This document shows, piece after piece, positions 16,628-25,557 of a DNA stretch of 64,000 nt. The DNA is from CBDDFN01 sp965227065 (GTDB lineage: Bacteria > Pseudomonadota > Alphaproteobacteria > SPJN01): assembly GCA_965227065.1 (NCBI GenBank), contig CBDDFN010000017.1, positions 25,209 to 89,208 of the forward strand. The letters are read 5' to 3'. The notes beneath the pieces were generated by a model. It was not told the DNA's origin, made no database searches, and saw only the letters and a program-made list of their open reading frames with translations. Position 1 is the first letter of the stretch. Each line of letters begins with the position of its first letter. Position numbers and translations under genes: made by a program.

Positions 16628-18196
16628 TCACCCGCCCGCGTGGACGGTGAAGCGGGCGCGGGTCATGCCGCCATCGGCGTTGAAGCTGACGGTGGAGGCG
16701 ATGCGGCTGCGCAGATCCTGCAATATCGTGCGCTCGCGCGCCTCAAGCCAATCAATGACCGAGGGGCAGGCGCGGACCTCGATGGGGCGTCCGGGATTGG
16801 CGCGCGCTTCGGTTTCGATCCGCCGGATGACTTCGTTGGCCACCGTGGCCGTGGTCAGCACCCGGCCCTCGCCATGGCAAGAGCCGCACAGTTCGGTCAT
16901 CAGCCGCGCGAGAGGTTCGCGCACCCGCTTGCGGGTCATCTGGACGGTGCCGAACTCGCTCATTGCGCCGATCTGGGTAGGGGTGCGGTCGCCTTCAGCG
17001 CCTTTGTTGAGCTCACCCAGAACACGCTCAATATTGGCGTCTTCTTCCATATGGATGAAGTCAATGACGATCAGCCCGCCGACACCGCGCAGCTTGACCT
17101 GACGCATGATCTCGCGGGCGGCATCGACATTGGTGCGCACGCTGGTTTCCTCAAGTCCCGCACCGGCGGTGTAGGAGCCCGAATTGACATCAATCGAGGT
17201 CAGCGCTTCGGTCGTCTCAATGGTGATCCAGCCGCCATGGGGCAGCGCCACGCGCGGGGCCAGGGCTGTTTCAAGCTCATGCTCAATCTCATAAAGCGCA
17301 AAGATCGGCTCCGCCCCGTCATGACGGCGCAGCCGGTCAAGCACATGGGGGACATGCTCCCGCGCATAAGATTGCGCATCGACAAAAGCCTGGCCATCAT
17401 CAATCAGCACACGGCTTGTCTGGGCGTCGACCTCATCGCGCAGGGTGCGCGCCACCGGGTCGAGATCAAAGAAGATCGAGCTTGGCACTTTGGCGCCGGG
17501 GAGCTTCTGTTGCAGCCCACGCCACTGTTCCTTGAGCGCGCGGGCATCTTCATAGATTTCCTCCGCCGTAACATCGAGCGCGGCGGTGCGGACGATAAAG
17601 CCCCCGCCCTTACCATCGACGCCTGCGCCATTGGCATTGGCGGGCGCGGAACTGTCCTTGTGGTGAAGCCCGGCCTGATAGTCCTGCTCGATCATATCCT
17701 CGATCAAGGCCGTCAGACGCGCCCGGTCGTCTTCATCTTCGATCCGCCGCGACAGGGCCACGCCGGGCTGGTTCGGCACATAGACCAGCAAGCGGCCGGG
17801 CAGCGTGACATTGGCTGACAGCCGCGCGCCTTTCTCACCAATCGGGTCTTTTACCGCTTGCACCAGAATGACCTCGCCCTCATGGACGCATTTGGCAATC
17901 GGCGGCAGGCCGTCTTCATTGTATCCGGCAAGCTCGGCCAGACATTGCGCCTCGCGCGCGCCCAGAAAGCCGCAGCGATCCAATCCAATCTCCACAAAGG
18001 CCGCCTGCATGCCGGGCAGCACACGCTGCACCCGGCCCAGATAAATATTGCCAAGCACCGAATGGCCCGCGCGTCCGGCGCGGTCTTCATCCCGGCGTTC
18101 AAGGATCAGGTCTTTAAGGCGGGCATCCTCAACCAGGGCGATGCGGGTTTCCCCAGCGGTCACATTGATCAGGATTTCCTTTTGTTTCGATGACAT
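16628..18196 (-). CDS. rng: Ribonuclease E/G family endoribonuclease
   Basis: The 522-residue protein begins with an S1-like region (GETRIALVEDARLKDLILER, GNIYLGRVQRVLPGMQAAFVEIG) and continues with the RNase E/G catalytic core, including IDVNSGSYTAG, IVIDFIHMEED and the metal-binding Cys link CGSCHGEG. It lacks the long disordered scaffold of RNase E, so RNase G is the better name. The enzyme cleaves 5'-monophosphorylated RNAs and takes part in rRNA 5'-end maturation and mRNA decay. It sits in the conserved order infA-maf-rng-yacG, with 91 bp to maf. Confidence 0.95.
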   Translation of the reverse strand: MSSKQKEILINVTAGETRIALVEDARLKDLILERRDEDRAGRAGHSVLGNIYLGRVQRVLPGMQAAFVEIGLDRCGFLGAREAQCLAELAGYNEDGLPPIAKCVHEGEVILVQAVKDPIGEKGARLSANVTLPGRLLVYVPNQPGVALSRRIEDEDDRARLTALIEDMIEQDYQAGLHHKDSSAPANANGAGVDGKGGGFIVRTAALDVTAEEIYEDARALKEQWRGLQQKLPGAKVPSSIFFDLDPVARTLRDEVDAQTSRVLIDDGQAFVDAQSYAREHVPHVLDRLRRHDGAEPIFALYEIEHELETALAPRVALPHGGWITIETTEALTSIDVNSGSYTAGAGLEETSVRTNVDAAREIMRQVKLRGVGGLIVIDFIHMEEDANIERVLGELNKGAEGDRTPTQIGAMSEFGTVQMTRKRVREPLARLMTELCGSCHGEGRVLTTATVANEVIRRIETEARANPGRPIEVRACPSVIDWLEARERTILQDLRSRIASTVSFNADGGMTRARFTVHAGG

Positions 18197-18287
18197 GCAC
18201 TGACAACTTTCAATAGCGGATAGGCCATTGGACGCGCTTGGTGACGTAAGGTCAAGTGCGGCATACAGCTTTGTCAGCAGGCGTCAG

Positions 18288-18854
18288 TCAGACGGGATAG
18301 CCATTGCCCTTGAGCAGGCCAAGCGTTTCAGCCAGCGGCAGGCCGACCACGCCGGTGTAAGAACCATTGATCGATTTGACGAAGCTGGCGGCGCGCCCCT
18401 GAATGGCATAGCCCCCCGCCTTGCCGTCCCACTCGCCGCTTTCCAGATAAGCGGCAATCTCATCATCAGACAGATGGCGGAAGCTGACACGGGTGGCGGT
18501 GATGCGCATCCGTTCAGCCCCGTCCGGTGTAATCAGCGCAACGCCTGACAGCACCGCATGACGGCGGCCTGACAGAAGGCTCAAGAATGCCAGCGCATCG
18601 CCTTCATCCAAAGGCTTGTCGAGCACGCGGTGGCCGAGCGCCACCACCGTGTCAGAGCCGAGCACAAAGGCGTCGTCATAATGGGATTTGACCGCGCGCG
18701 CCTTTTCAACCGCCAGACGCTGAACCAGCTCACGCGGGCTTTCATCTTCCCCCCGCATCTCATCTATATGGGCGGGATGGACATGATCAGGGGTGATGCC
18801 GGCCTGTTTCAGCAGTTCAAGGCGGCGCGGGCTCTGGCTCGCAAGGACGAGCAT
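18288..18854 (-). CDS. maf: Maf-family nucleoside triphosphate pyrophosphatase
   Basis: The start MLVLASQSPRRLELLKQAG is the Maf signature, with the substrate-binding SQSPRR at residues 6-11. VLGSDTVVALGHRVLDKP and GGYAIQGRAASFVKSINGSYTGVVGLPL complete the active-site pocket. Maf proteins hydrolyse non-canonical or UTP/dTTP-type nucleotides to monophosphates, which keeps modified bases out of nucleic acids; which subgroup this is remains uncertain. The 188-residue length is usual. It begins 6 bp after infA ends and shares its transcript. Confidence 0.95.
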   Translation of the reverse strand: MLVLASQSPRRLELLKQAGITPDHVHPAHIDEMRGEDESPRELVQRLAVEKARAVKSHYDDAFVLGSDTVVALGHRVLDKPLDEGDALAFLSLLSGRRHAVLSGVALITPDGAERMRITATRVSFRHLSDDEIAAYLESGEWDGKAGGYAIQGRAASFVKSINGSYTGVVGLPLAETLGLLKGNGYPV

Positions 18855-18860
18855 GGCGGC

Positions 18861-19079
18861 TTACTTGTAGCGGTAGGTGATGCGGCCCTTGGTGAGATCG
18901 TAGGGGGTCAGCTCCACCAGGACCTTGTCGCCCGCCAGCACGCGGATGCGGTTCTTGCGCATCTTGCCGGCTGTGTGACACAGCACTTCGTGATCATTGT
19001 CGAGCTTCACGCGGAAGGTTGCGTTGGGCAGCACTTCCGACACCACACCACCAATCTCAAGCAGTTCTTCTTTGGCCAT
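18861..19079 (-). CDS. infA: Translation initiation factor IF-1
   Basis: The 72-residue protein starts MAKEELLEIGG and contains VLPNATFRVKLDNDHEVLCHTAGKMRKNRIRVLAGDKVLVELTPYDLTKGRITYRYK-like sequence along its whole length, an OB fold that matches IF-1 end to end. It binds the ribosomal A site during initiation. The frame is open for 14 codons upstream (to 19121), but the family start is unambiguous. It is the first gene of the infA-maf-rng-yacG unit and is divergent from the AraC regulator at 19224. Confidence 0.98.
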   Translation of the reverse strand: MAKEELLEIGGVVSEVLPNATFRVKLDNDHEVLCHTAGKMRKNRIRVLAGDKVLVELTPYDLTKGRITYRYK

Positions 19080-19223
19080 TGAGCACCATCTTTTCTGTTC
19101 ATCGGGCCCGCCGCAAAGCAAATCCGGGGCGGAGTTGCGGGACCATGATGGTATTTGGCCCTGAAATCAAGGTCTGGAACACAAAGCAGGTGAATTGCGT
19201 CCAAATCACGCTATATAGGCTTC

Positions 19224-20303
19224 ATGGAATTCACCTGGGCCATCTTCGACATCGCCTTGCGCTCGGCAGCCGCCATTTTGATGCTGCTGGGCATCTTTTT
19301 GTTGCTGCGCGATGCGTGGAAAACCCGGACCGGGCTGATCGCCACCGGATTTTTGCTCACCACTTTGGGCTATCTGGCAAGCTCCGCCCCCTGGGCGCAT
19401 GATTTGCCCTACCTGCTGTGGTGCATTGCGGTGGTGCTGGCCATGAGCACCGGCGTGCTGTTCTGGATGCTCGGCCGGTCCTTGTTTGAAGAAGGCTACA
19501 AACCGGGCTGGATTGAGCCTGCCCTGGTGGTGTTCTTTGTGGCTGTCGGATTTGGCCGCTACTTTTTTGCAGACAATTGGCCCTCTGAGCTGCGGGAATT
19601 CACGCTTGTGATCGTTCAGCTCATCAAGATCGCCATGCTCGCCCATATTCTGGTATTGGCGTTGCGCGGGCGTGAGGATGATCTGGTGGAACAGCGCCGC
19701 CTGTTCCGGCTGGGATTTGTTGCCGTCATTGCCGGGCTGACCGGCATTGTGCTGATTGTCGAGTTTATTCTGCCCGAAGGCGGCGAGGTGCCGCTGTGGC
19801 TCCATGCGCTCAATATGGGGGGCGTGTGCATTGTCGCGTTCATCACCGTTGCCTCGCTGACAAGGCTGCGCAGCGACGACCTTGTCGCGAGCCTGACGCC
19901 TGATGCCCCCAAACCGGTTGCCATCGCCCCGCCGGAAGAGCCGGTGGACCGCCGCGCGCTGGAACGTCTGGTCGCCTGTATGGAACAGGACGCCCTTTAT
20001 CTGGAAGAAGAGCTCACCATCGGCAAGCTCGCCCGCAAAGTGGGCGTGCCGGAATACAAGCTGCGCAAGCTGATCAACAATGCTTTGGGCTTCCGCAACT
20101 TCACCGCCTTTTTGAACTCCTACCGGCTGGCCGATGCCCAAAGCCAGCTTGGTGACCCCGACCGGGCGCATTTGCCGGTTCTGTCGATTGCGCTATCGCT
20201 CGGCTATGGCTCGATCGGGCCATTTAATCGCGCCTTCAAGGACGAAACCGGCCAGACCCCGACCGAGTTCCGCCGCGCCGCGCTTTCCGCAAAATCTGGC
20301 TGA
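19224..20303 (+). CDS. AraC-family regulator with membrane-embedded sensor half
   Basis: The first 215 residues form about seven hydrophobic segments (for example AAAILMLLGIFLLLRDAW, LLWCIAVVLAMSTGVLFWML, FVAVIAGLTGIVLIVEFIL). A linker follows, and the C-terminal 100 residues are an AraC double helix-turn-helix: LTIGKLARKVGVPEYKLRKLINNALGF and SIALSLGYGSIGPFNRAFKDETGQTPTEFR. Such proteins are thought to sense a membrane or lipid signal and bind DNA from the membrane. A TATATA hexamer at 19212-19217 sits six bases before the ATG, so the mRNA may be leaderless. Its neighbour on the same strand is a lipid hydroxylase, which is a reasonable target; that link is inference. Confidence 0.88.
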   Translation: MEFTWAIFDIALRSAAAILMLLGIFLLLRDAWKTRTGLIATGFLLTTLGYLASSAPWAHDLPYLLWCIAVVLAMSTGVLFWMLGRSLFEEGYKPGWIEPALVVFFVAVGFGRYFFADNWPSELREFTLVIVQLIKIAMLAHILVLALRGREDDLVEQRRLFRLGFVAVIAGLTGIVLIVEFILPEGGEVPLWLHALNMGGVCIVAFITVASLTRLRSDDLVASLTPDAPKPVAIAPPEEPVDRRALERLVACMEQDALYLEEELTIGKLARKVGVPEYKLRKLINNALGFRNFTAFLNSYRLADAQSQLGDPDRAHLPVLSIALSLGYGSIGPFNRAFKDETGQTPTEFRRAALSAKSG

Positions 20304-20316
20304 TTTTCTCCAAAAA

Positions 20317-20342
20317 CCTTGCTGATTTCAAAATCGGCAAGG
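20317..20342. terminator. Eleven-bp hairpin after the AraC gene
   Basis: CCTTGCTGATT and AATCGGCAAGG pair over 11 positions (one T-G) around a TCAA loop. There is no T-run on the plus side, but the minus-strand copy is followed by TTTTT, so it would work better as a terminator for antisense transcripts. Confidence 0.5.
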
Positions 20343-20425
20343 TCTGATCAGGCTTCGGCGCGACCCAGACCCCCGCCTCTTTCATGGTGCGTTCATCGAA
20401 TGCGCCAAAAAGGGAGAGAGCGAAA

Positions 20426-21745
20426 ATGGACGCGGTTGAAAAAGGCTATTGGGAAATGCTTCCCACTGTCTGGAGCCATACGTTTCTGGGCGATCTGGGC
20501 GCCTATTTCCTGGCTGCCAGCATCGGGGCATTGTTTGTCTTCGGGCTTAAACCCGCCTGGCTGATGGCCCGCCGCATTCAAAAGCGCATGCCCGGCCATG
20601 CTGATTTCAAGCGCGAAATCGGCCATTCGGTCCTGACCGCGGCCATGTATGGCGTGGTTGGCATGGTGGGCTTTTCGCTCGACCGCGCGGGCCTGTCGGT
20701 GGGCGGCATTTATACTGAGCTGGGCGGCAATGGCGGGGTGTTATGGCTCGCGGTGAGCTTTCCGCTTGTCATCCTGGCCCATGACACCTGGTTTTACTGG
20801 ACCCACCGGGCCATGCATCACCGCAAGCTGTTCCGGCTGATGCATGCCACCCATCACCGCTCGCGCACGCCCAACCCCTGGACCGCCTATTCCTTTGCAC
20901 CGCTTGAAGCGGTCAGCCACGCGTCCTTTGCCCTTGTCTATACCTTCTTTGTGCCGGTTCATCCCGCCGTCATGATCGTGTTCATCACCTTCCAGATTTC
21001 GCGCAATGTGATGGGCCACCTTGGCTTTGAATTTCACCCCCGCTGGTGGGTCGACAATCGCTGGACCGGCTGGCTCAACACGCCCACCCACCATGATCTG
21101 CATCATTCAAGCGGCCCCTACAATTTCGGCCTCTATTTCACCTGGTGGGACCGAATGATGGGAACCGAGCACCCCTTCTATAAAGAAGAGTTCCGCCGCA
21201 ATGCGAGCCAAAGCGCCGAGGGGGACACGCGCCGCTGGTTGCCCAGCGTAAAGCCGGTGATGGCCGTCGCGCTGGCCTTCATGCTCGGCTTCGGGCTTGT
21301 GCGCACCGCACTCGCTGAAGAGGCCCCGCAATCCCCAACCGGCTATTGGCAAAGCAGCGATCAGAACCTGCTGGTTGAAATCAAACCCTGCGGGGACGCA
21401 ACCGGCACCTATTGCGGCTATATCGCCTGGCATGTGGCAGGCGTGAAGGATGACGGCACATTGCAGACCGACTTCAACAATGACGACCCCGCCTTGCGCG
21501 ACCGCACTTTGCTGGGCCTCAAGCTTGGCTGGGGGTTTGAGCCACGCGGGCAAGGCCGCTACCGCAAGGGCCGGATTTACGATCCCGGTTCAGGCGACAC
21601 GTTTGCCTCGAAGATCAATCACATCAGCGCCGATCGTCTCGACATAAAAGGCTGTGTGTGGATTTTCTGCCGGACCGAGGAGCTGCACGCCTTCAAGGGC
21701 GATCCTGCCGCCTTTGCCGATAGGCGCAGCGCGCCGGTCCGCTAA
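20426..21745 (+). CDS. Fatty acid hydroxylase / sterol desaturase fused to a DUF2147 domain
   Basis: The first 275 residues are a membrane di-iron hydroxylase with the histidine clusters HDTWFYWTHRAMHH, HATHHRS and HHDLHHS. The segment after that (VMAVALAFMLGFGLVRTALA) is one more hydrophobic stretch resembling an internal signal. The C-terminal 130 residues match DUF2147: TGYWQS, CGYIAWH, DDPALRDRTLLGL, IYDPGSGDTFASKI and GCVWIFCRTE. The start at 20426 has GGGAGAGAG upstream; the frame opens 14 codons earlier. It converges on squalene-hopene cyclase with interlocked stops, so a hopanoid or other polycyclic lipid is a plausible substrate. DUF2147 is normally a separate periplasmic protein, so the fusion is unusual. 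Carotenoid or fatty-acid hydroxylation remain possible. Confidence 0.88.
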   Translation: MDAVEKGYWEMLPTVWSHTFLGDLGAYFLAASIGALFVFGLKPAWLMARRIQKRMPGHADFKREIGHSVLTAAMYGVVGMVGFSLDRAGLSVGGIYTELGGNGGVLWLAVSFPLVILAHDTWFYWTHRAMHHRKLFRLMHATHHRSRTPNPWTAYSFAPLEAVSHASFALVYTFFVPVHPAVMIVFITFQISRNVMGHLGFEFHPRWWVDNRWTGWLNTPTHHDLHHSSGPYNFGLYFTWWDRMMGTEHPFYKEEFRRNASQSAEGDTRRWLPSVKPVMAVALAFMLGFGLVRTALAEEAPQSPTGYWQSSDQNLLVEIKPCGDATGTYCGYIAWHVAGVKDDGTLQTDFNNDDPALRDRTLLGLKLGWGFEPRGQGRYRKGRIYDPGSGDTFASKINHISADRLDIKGCVWIFCRTEELHAFKGDPAAFADRRSAPVR

Positions 21746-23772
21746 AAGCCCTTCGCCCGCGCCCGGCCAAAGGCCATCATCGGGAAGTAATGCCGGTAGA
21801 GATTGTAATTGATCATAAAGGCACGCGAGAGCTCAGGCCCCTGTTTGAGGCGTTCCTCAAGCAGGGGATCGCCCAGCTTGATGACCGTGCCGACGCCATA
21901 GCCGGGAAAGCCCGTGCCGGTAAATTCGGGCTCAGCCCAGCTGCCGTTGGTTTGCCGCTCAATCAAAAAACCCAGTCCGCGCGCAATTGCAGCCTCGTCG
22001 TCGGGCCTGTCTGAGGCCAGCAGACCCATCAGCGCCCAGGCGGTTTGCGATGCCGTTGAAGCCCCCACCCCTTTCATGGCCGGGTCCATATAAGAGGCGC
22101 AGCTCTCTCCCCAGCCGCCATCGTCATTCTGGTGATCTGCAAGCCACCGGGCAGCTCGGACGATATAATCCTGGCTCATATCCTCGCCCAGCGCTTCAAG
22201 CGCGGGCAGCACCGCGCCGGTGCCATAGACATAGTTGACGCCCCAGCGGCCAAACCAGGCGCCATCCTCTTCCTGTTCGTCGCGGATGAACCCAAGCGCG
22301 CGGGCCATGGCGGGATGATCAGACCGAAACCCAAGCTTGCCGAACGCTTCCATAATATGGGCGGTGACATCGACCGAAGGCGGGTCGAGCGCCTCGCCAA
22401 AATCGCAGAACGGTATTTTGGTCAGGATCTTCTTGTCATTGTCACGGTCAAACGCCCCCCAGCCGCCATTTTTCGACTGCATGCCGATCAGCCAGCCAAG
22501 CCCTTTGCTGATGGCGGCTTCAACCTGTGCGCCGAGCCTTGGGTGATCCATGAAAGGCTGCAGCGCCATCAACGCAACCGCAGTATCATCGGTGTCAGGG
22601 TAATAGGCGTTCTTATATTCAAAGGCCCAGCCGCCGGGTTCCAGATCAGGACATTTTTGCGACCAATCGCCCTTGCGCAAGACCTGCTGGGACAGCACCC
22701 ACTCAGCGGCTTGCTCGGCCTGGGCTGAAAAGCGGTCCGTCGCGGCGCAATCCTCCAGCGCCATCAGGCTCAACACCGTGTCCCAGACCGGACTTGTGGA
22801 GGCCTGAATGTAGGTCGCCTCGCCGTCATCAATTCGCCATCGCGGATCATCCAGCGCGCCAAGCCCGCGCTCCACCACAGCATGATCAAGCCCATAGCCT
22901 TCGCTGACCAGCGCCAGCAGCGAATAAATCCAGGGCGGCTGGATCCCGCCCCACACCCCATCAGCATCCTGATGCTGAATGATCCATTCCAGCGCCCGCT
23001 TGACCGCAATTTCGCGCCCCGGCTGAAAGCCCGTACGCGCGCCAAACCCTTGCAACAGATGAAGGCCCTTATCCGCCGTCAGAAACAGCCGGTCCCACAG
23101 ATCGCCGCCGGGCTTTTTGGGATAGGCGTAGGAAAAGCGGCGGCGGCCCTTGGGAAACAACTCATCGAGCCGGCGGCCTTCAGGCAAGCGGCGCACCGGA
23201 CGCCGAGCGGCCAGCACGGCAATGGGCATCAAAGTGGCCCGCGCCCATTGCGCGAAATTGTAGATCGAAAAGACAAACCAGTTGGGGAAGAAGATCACTT
23301 CGGGCGGCAGGTTGGGGGTTTTCTCCCACGGCCATTCCCCGATCAGCGCCAGCCAGTAGCGGGTGAACACACGAATGTCTTTAAGCCCGCCTTTGGATAA
23401 GATCCAGTCCCGCGCCCGCACCATATGTTCAGCGTCAGCATCATCGCCCACGGCGCGCAGGGCGGCATAGGCCTCCACCGTGGTGTTAATGTCACCGGCG
23501 GGCGCGGCGTGGTAAATCTCCCAACTGCCATCACTGCGCTGGCTTTGCCGCAAGGCAGCCGCCAGACGCGGGCGGATCGGGTGATCCTCCAGTCCCATCA
23601 CCCACAGGGCCAAAATCCATTGCGCTTCCATACAGGCATTGGACTGCAACGCCCCGACCCAGTAGCCGTCGGGCTTTTGCTGGGCGGCCAGCCAGTCGGC
23701 CGCCCCGTTCATCGCGCCCTCAATCTGCGCGTCAAGATTGGATTGCGCGCTGCGTGCCGTGGCCTGTGTCAT
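21742..23772 (-). CDS. shc: Squalene-hopene cyclase
   Basis: This 676-residue protein has the catalytic acid motif DTDDTA near residue 390 and many QW repeats (QKPDGYW, QDADGVWGG, QSKNGGWGAF, QEEDGAWFGRWG, QNDDGGWGE). It folds squalene into pentacyclic hopene, the first step to hopanoids that stiffen bacterial membranes, and acts as a monotopic inner-membrane enzyme. Length and motif order are standard. Its stop overlaps that of the convergent hydroxylase by 4 bp. It does not appear with hpnCDE or hpnH in this window, so squalene synthesis and side-chain genes must be elsewhere. Confidence 0.97.
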   Translation of the reverse strand: MTQATARSAQSNLDAQIEGAMNGAADWLAAQQKPDGYWVGALQSNACMEAQWILALWVMGLEDHPIRPRLAAALRQSQRSDGSWEIYHAAPAGDINTTVEAYAALRAVGDDADAEHMVRARDWILSKGGLKDIRVFTRYWLALIGEWPWEKTPNLPPEVIFFPNWFVFSIYNFAQWARATLMPIAVLAARRPVRRLPEGRRLDELFPKGRRRFSYAYPKKPGGDLWDRLFLTADKGLHLLQGFGARTGFQPGREIAVKRALEWIIQHQDADGVWGGIQPPWIYSLLALVSEGYGLDHAVVERGLGALDDPRWRIDDGEATYIQASTSPVWDTVLSLMALEDCAATDRFSAQAEQAAEWVLSQQVLRKGDWSQKCPDLEPGGWAFEYKNAYYPDTDDTAVALMALQPFMDHPRLGAQVEAAISKGLGWLIGMQSKNGGWGAFDRDNDKKILTKIPFCDFGEALDPPSVDVTAHIMEAFGKLGFRSDHPAMARALGFIRDEQEEDGAWFGRWGVNYVYGTGAVLPALEALGEDMSQDYIVRAARWLADHQNDDGGWGESCASYMDPAMKGVGASTASQTAWALMGLLASDRPDDEAAIARGLGFLIERQTNGSWAEPEFTGTGFPGYGVGTVIKLGDPLLEERLKQGPELSRAFMINYNLYRHYFPMMAFGRARAKGF

Positions 23773-23834
23773 CTGGATTGTCCCTCACACCGAAATTCCA
23801 ATGGCACAAAGCTACGGCACAATCGCCGCGCGCT

Positions 23835-23897
23835 CCATGCGACAATCGATTATGAAATTCTATTAAAATATTGATATTGCTTAATAAAACAGTCGCA
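23835..23897 (-). promoter_or_regulatory. AT-rich promoter region of shc
   Basis: The 125 bp between shc and the next gene contain a block far richer in A and T than its surroundings (about 23845-23892, with TATTAAAATATTGATATTG). On the minus strand it offers TTTAATAGAAT-like -10 candidates upstream of shc. I cannot fix one hexamer pair. Confidence 0.4.
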
Positions 23898-24467
23898 CTA
23901 GGGCAGCAGGCGGCGCTTGCGATTGTCGTTGGCGGGCGGCTCGATATAGGGCTCTGCCCCGTCCGGCAGAAGCGGCACGGGATCAGGCCGGGCGTCAATC
24001 TGCTCGTCCCAGCGTTCGCGAATAATGCCGTCTTTGCGTTCGGCCCGGCGCACCAGGGTGGCGGCGGCCAGCCAGCTTGTCACCGGAAAGACCAAAAAGG
24101 CGGTGAGCTGGATGATCAGCTCAAAACTGCCCGCTGATTTCCACCAGCCAAACCCTGCCATGACCGCACCGGGCAACAGCCCCAGCACCCCGCCAATCAG
24201 CGCAAAGCGGATTGGCCCGCGCCGTTTCTGGATCAGGGTTGAGACCACAAACGGCACCGCCACCATGGATATCAGCGCCTGATTGATCGCGGTGACAAAC
24301 ATCATGAGGAACAAAACCGCAGGCTCGACCATGTGAACCGGGCCGAAAATCACCAGTGCAAAGAACGGCACCAGCCACACGCCGGTAACACACGCGCCAA
24401 AAACCAGCCCCCGCCACATGGCGGCGAAGCCAAGCTCTATGGGAAACCAGGGCGGGTTGAACTGCAT
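23898..24467 (-). CDS. Polytopic membrane protein of unknown function
   Basis: A 189-residue protein with about five hydrophobic segments (GLVFGACVTGVWLVPFFALVIFG, AVLFLMMFVTAINQALISMVAVPFVV, FALIGGVLGLLPGAVMAGFGWW, LIIQLTAFLVFPVTSWLAAATLV) and a soluble, Pro-rich C-terminal tail of 40 residues ending in basic NRKRRLLP. No family is recognised. It lies between shc and the LMW phosphatase gene, co-directional with both, 21 bp after the phosphatase gene ends. It may be an accidental neighbour of the hopanoid gene or part of the same lipid function. Confidence 0.7.
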   Translation of the reverse strand: MQFNPPWFPIELGFAAMWRGLVFGACVTGVWLVPFFALVIFGPVHMVEPAVLFLMMFVTAINQALISMVAVPFVVSTLIQKRRGPIRFALIGGVLGLLPGAVMAGFGWWKSAGSFELIIQLTAFLVFPVTSWLAAATLVRRAERKDGIIRERWDEQIDARPDPVPLLPDGAEPYIEPPANDNRKRRLLP

Positions 24468-24488
24468 GGAGCGCCTCTCTTCAACGCA

Positions 24489-25010
24489 CTATAGCTTACC
24501 GCCGCTCATCCCGAAACGGTCCGCGATGCGGCCCTTCAAAGCCTCGCGCAGCTCGCGGTACAGGCCCAATTGCTGCTCCCGGCTGCCGCCCTGCTGCACG
24601 GTGGGGTCAAGCGCGGGCCAGAATTCGACATCGGCCGCCATATCATGGGTCAACTGCACGGCCTTGTGCTGGGCTTCGGGGCTCAAAGTCACGATCAGAT
24701 CAAAGCTGGTATCTTCAAGCTCTTCAAAGCTTTTGGGCTTGTGATCCGACACGTCGATCCCCACCTCGCCCATCACCTCAACCACAAAGGGATTGACCTC
24801 TACGGGCCGCACACCAACCGAATCGATAAAGATGCGGGTTCTAAAATGCGCCTTGGCGAGCGCTTCGGCCATCACCGAGCGGATCGAATTGGACGTGCAG
24901 GCAAACAGAATGGCTTGGGGTTCGGGCAGCCCTTCGGGGCCTTGGGGGAGCTTCTGGCGCTTGACGGGTCCCAGCACGTCGGGCGCAAAGGACATGCGGG
25001 AGCGCGGCAT
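24489..25010 (-). CDS. Low-molecular-weight protein tyrosine phosphatase / ArsC-like
   Basis: The active-site loop FACTSNSIRSVMAEA has the C-x5-R phosphate-binding signature of LMW tyrosine phosphatases and thioredoxin-coupled arsenate reductases. The general acid appears as the ALDPTVQQGG loop. Additional residues at the N-terminus (about 30) are unusual for the family. It starts 5 bp after the UPF0262 gene, an order I associate with alphaproteobacteria. Most such genes near hisD are labelled low-molecular-weight phosphatase of unknown target; an arsenate role has no support from neighbours. Confidence 0.87.
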   Translation of the reverse strand: MPRSRMSFAPDVLGPVKRQKLPQGPEGLPEPQAILFACTSNSIRSVMAEALAKAHFRTRIFIDSVGVRPVEVNPFVVEVMGEVGIDVSDHKPKSFEELEDTSFDLIVTLSPEAQHKAVQLTHDMAADVEFWPALDPTVQQGGSREQQLGLYRELREALKGRIADRFGMSGGKL

Positions 25011-25015
25011 GGGGG

Positions 25016-25498
25016 CTAACCTCGCAAGTGAAGCACACAGATCAGCGTGAACAAGCGCCGCGCCGTCTGCATATCGACTTCGATTTTCCCCTTCAGCCGC
25101 TCCTGGAGCAGTTCGCTGCCCTCATTGTGAAGCCCCCGGCGCCCCATATCGATGGCTTCGATCTGGGCGGCCGTTGCGGTCTTGATCGCCTGATAATAGC
25201 TCTCGCAGACCTCGAAATAATCTTTGACGATCTTGCGGAACGGCGACAAAGCCAGGATCACATGCCCCGCCTGCGTACCGTCTGCGCCCTTGATGTCGAA
25301 CACCAGCCGGCGCTCAACAATCGACAGGGTCAGATCATAAGGCCCGTCGGCATGCGCAAGCTTGTCGGACACCGGTTCAAACGCATTTTCTTCGAGCAGA
25401 TCAAAGATCGCCACCTTGCGCTCATGATCAATGTCGGGGTTCAAGGGAACCCCGGTCGATTCATCCAGCGTGATATGGGCGATACGGTGGTCGGACAT
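25016..25498 (-). CDS. UPF0262 family protein
   Basis: A 160-residue protein matching UPF0262 along its length: the N-terminal RIAHITLDE, HERKVAIFDLLEENAF, PYDLTLSIVERRLVFDI, FRKIVKDYFEVCESYYQAI, and MGRRGLHNEGSELLQERLKGKIEVDMQTARRLFTLICVLHLRG. The family is confined largely to alphaproteobacteria and has no assigned function. It sits between hisD and the LMW phosphatase, its usual place as I recall it. Confidence 0.93.
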   Translation of the reverse strand: MSDHRIAHITLDESTGVPLNPDIDHERKVAIFDLLEENAFEPVSDKLAHADGPYDLTLSIVERRLVFDIKGADGTQAGHVILALSPFRKIVKDYFEVCESYYQAIKTATAAQIEAIDMGRRGLHNEGSELLQERLKGKIEVDMQTARRLFTLICVLHLRG

Positions 25499-25557
25499 GC
25501 GCCTGGCTCAGATCAAAGATGGGCTATCCTGCCCGCAAGTGGCGCGGTCGCGCAAGC

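Noticed and set aside
16562..17818. Plus-strand frame of over 400 codons opposite rng
   Set aside because: No start signal or family motifs; complementary to a certain RNase gene.
19206..20171. Minus-strand frame of 320 codons opposite the AraC gene
   Set aside because: Low-complexity, His/Gln-rich product typical of antisense frames in GC-rich DNA.
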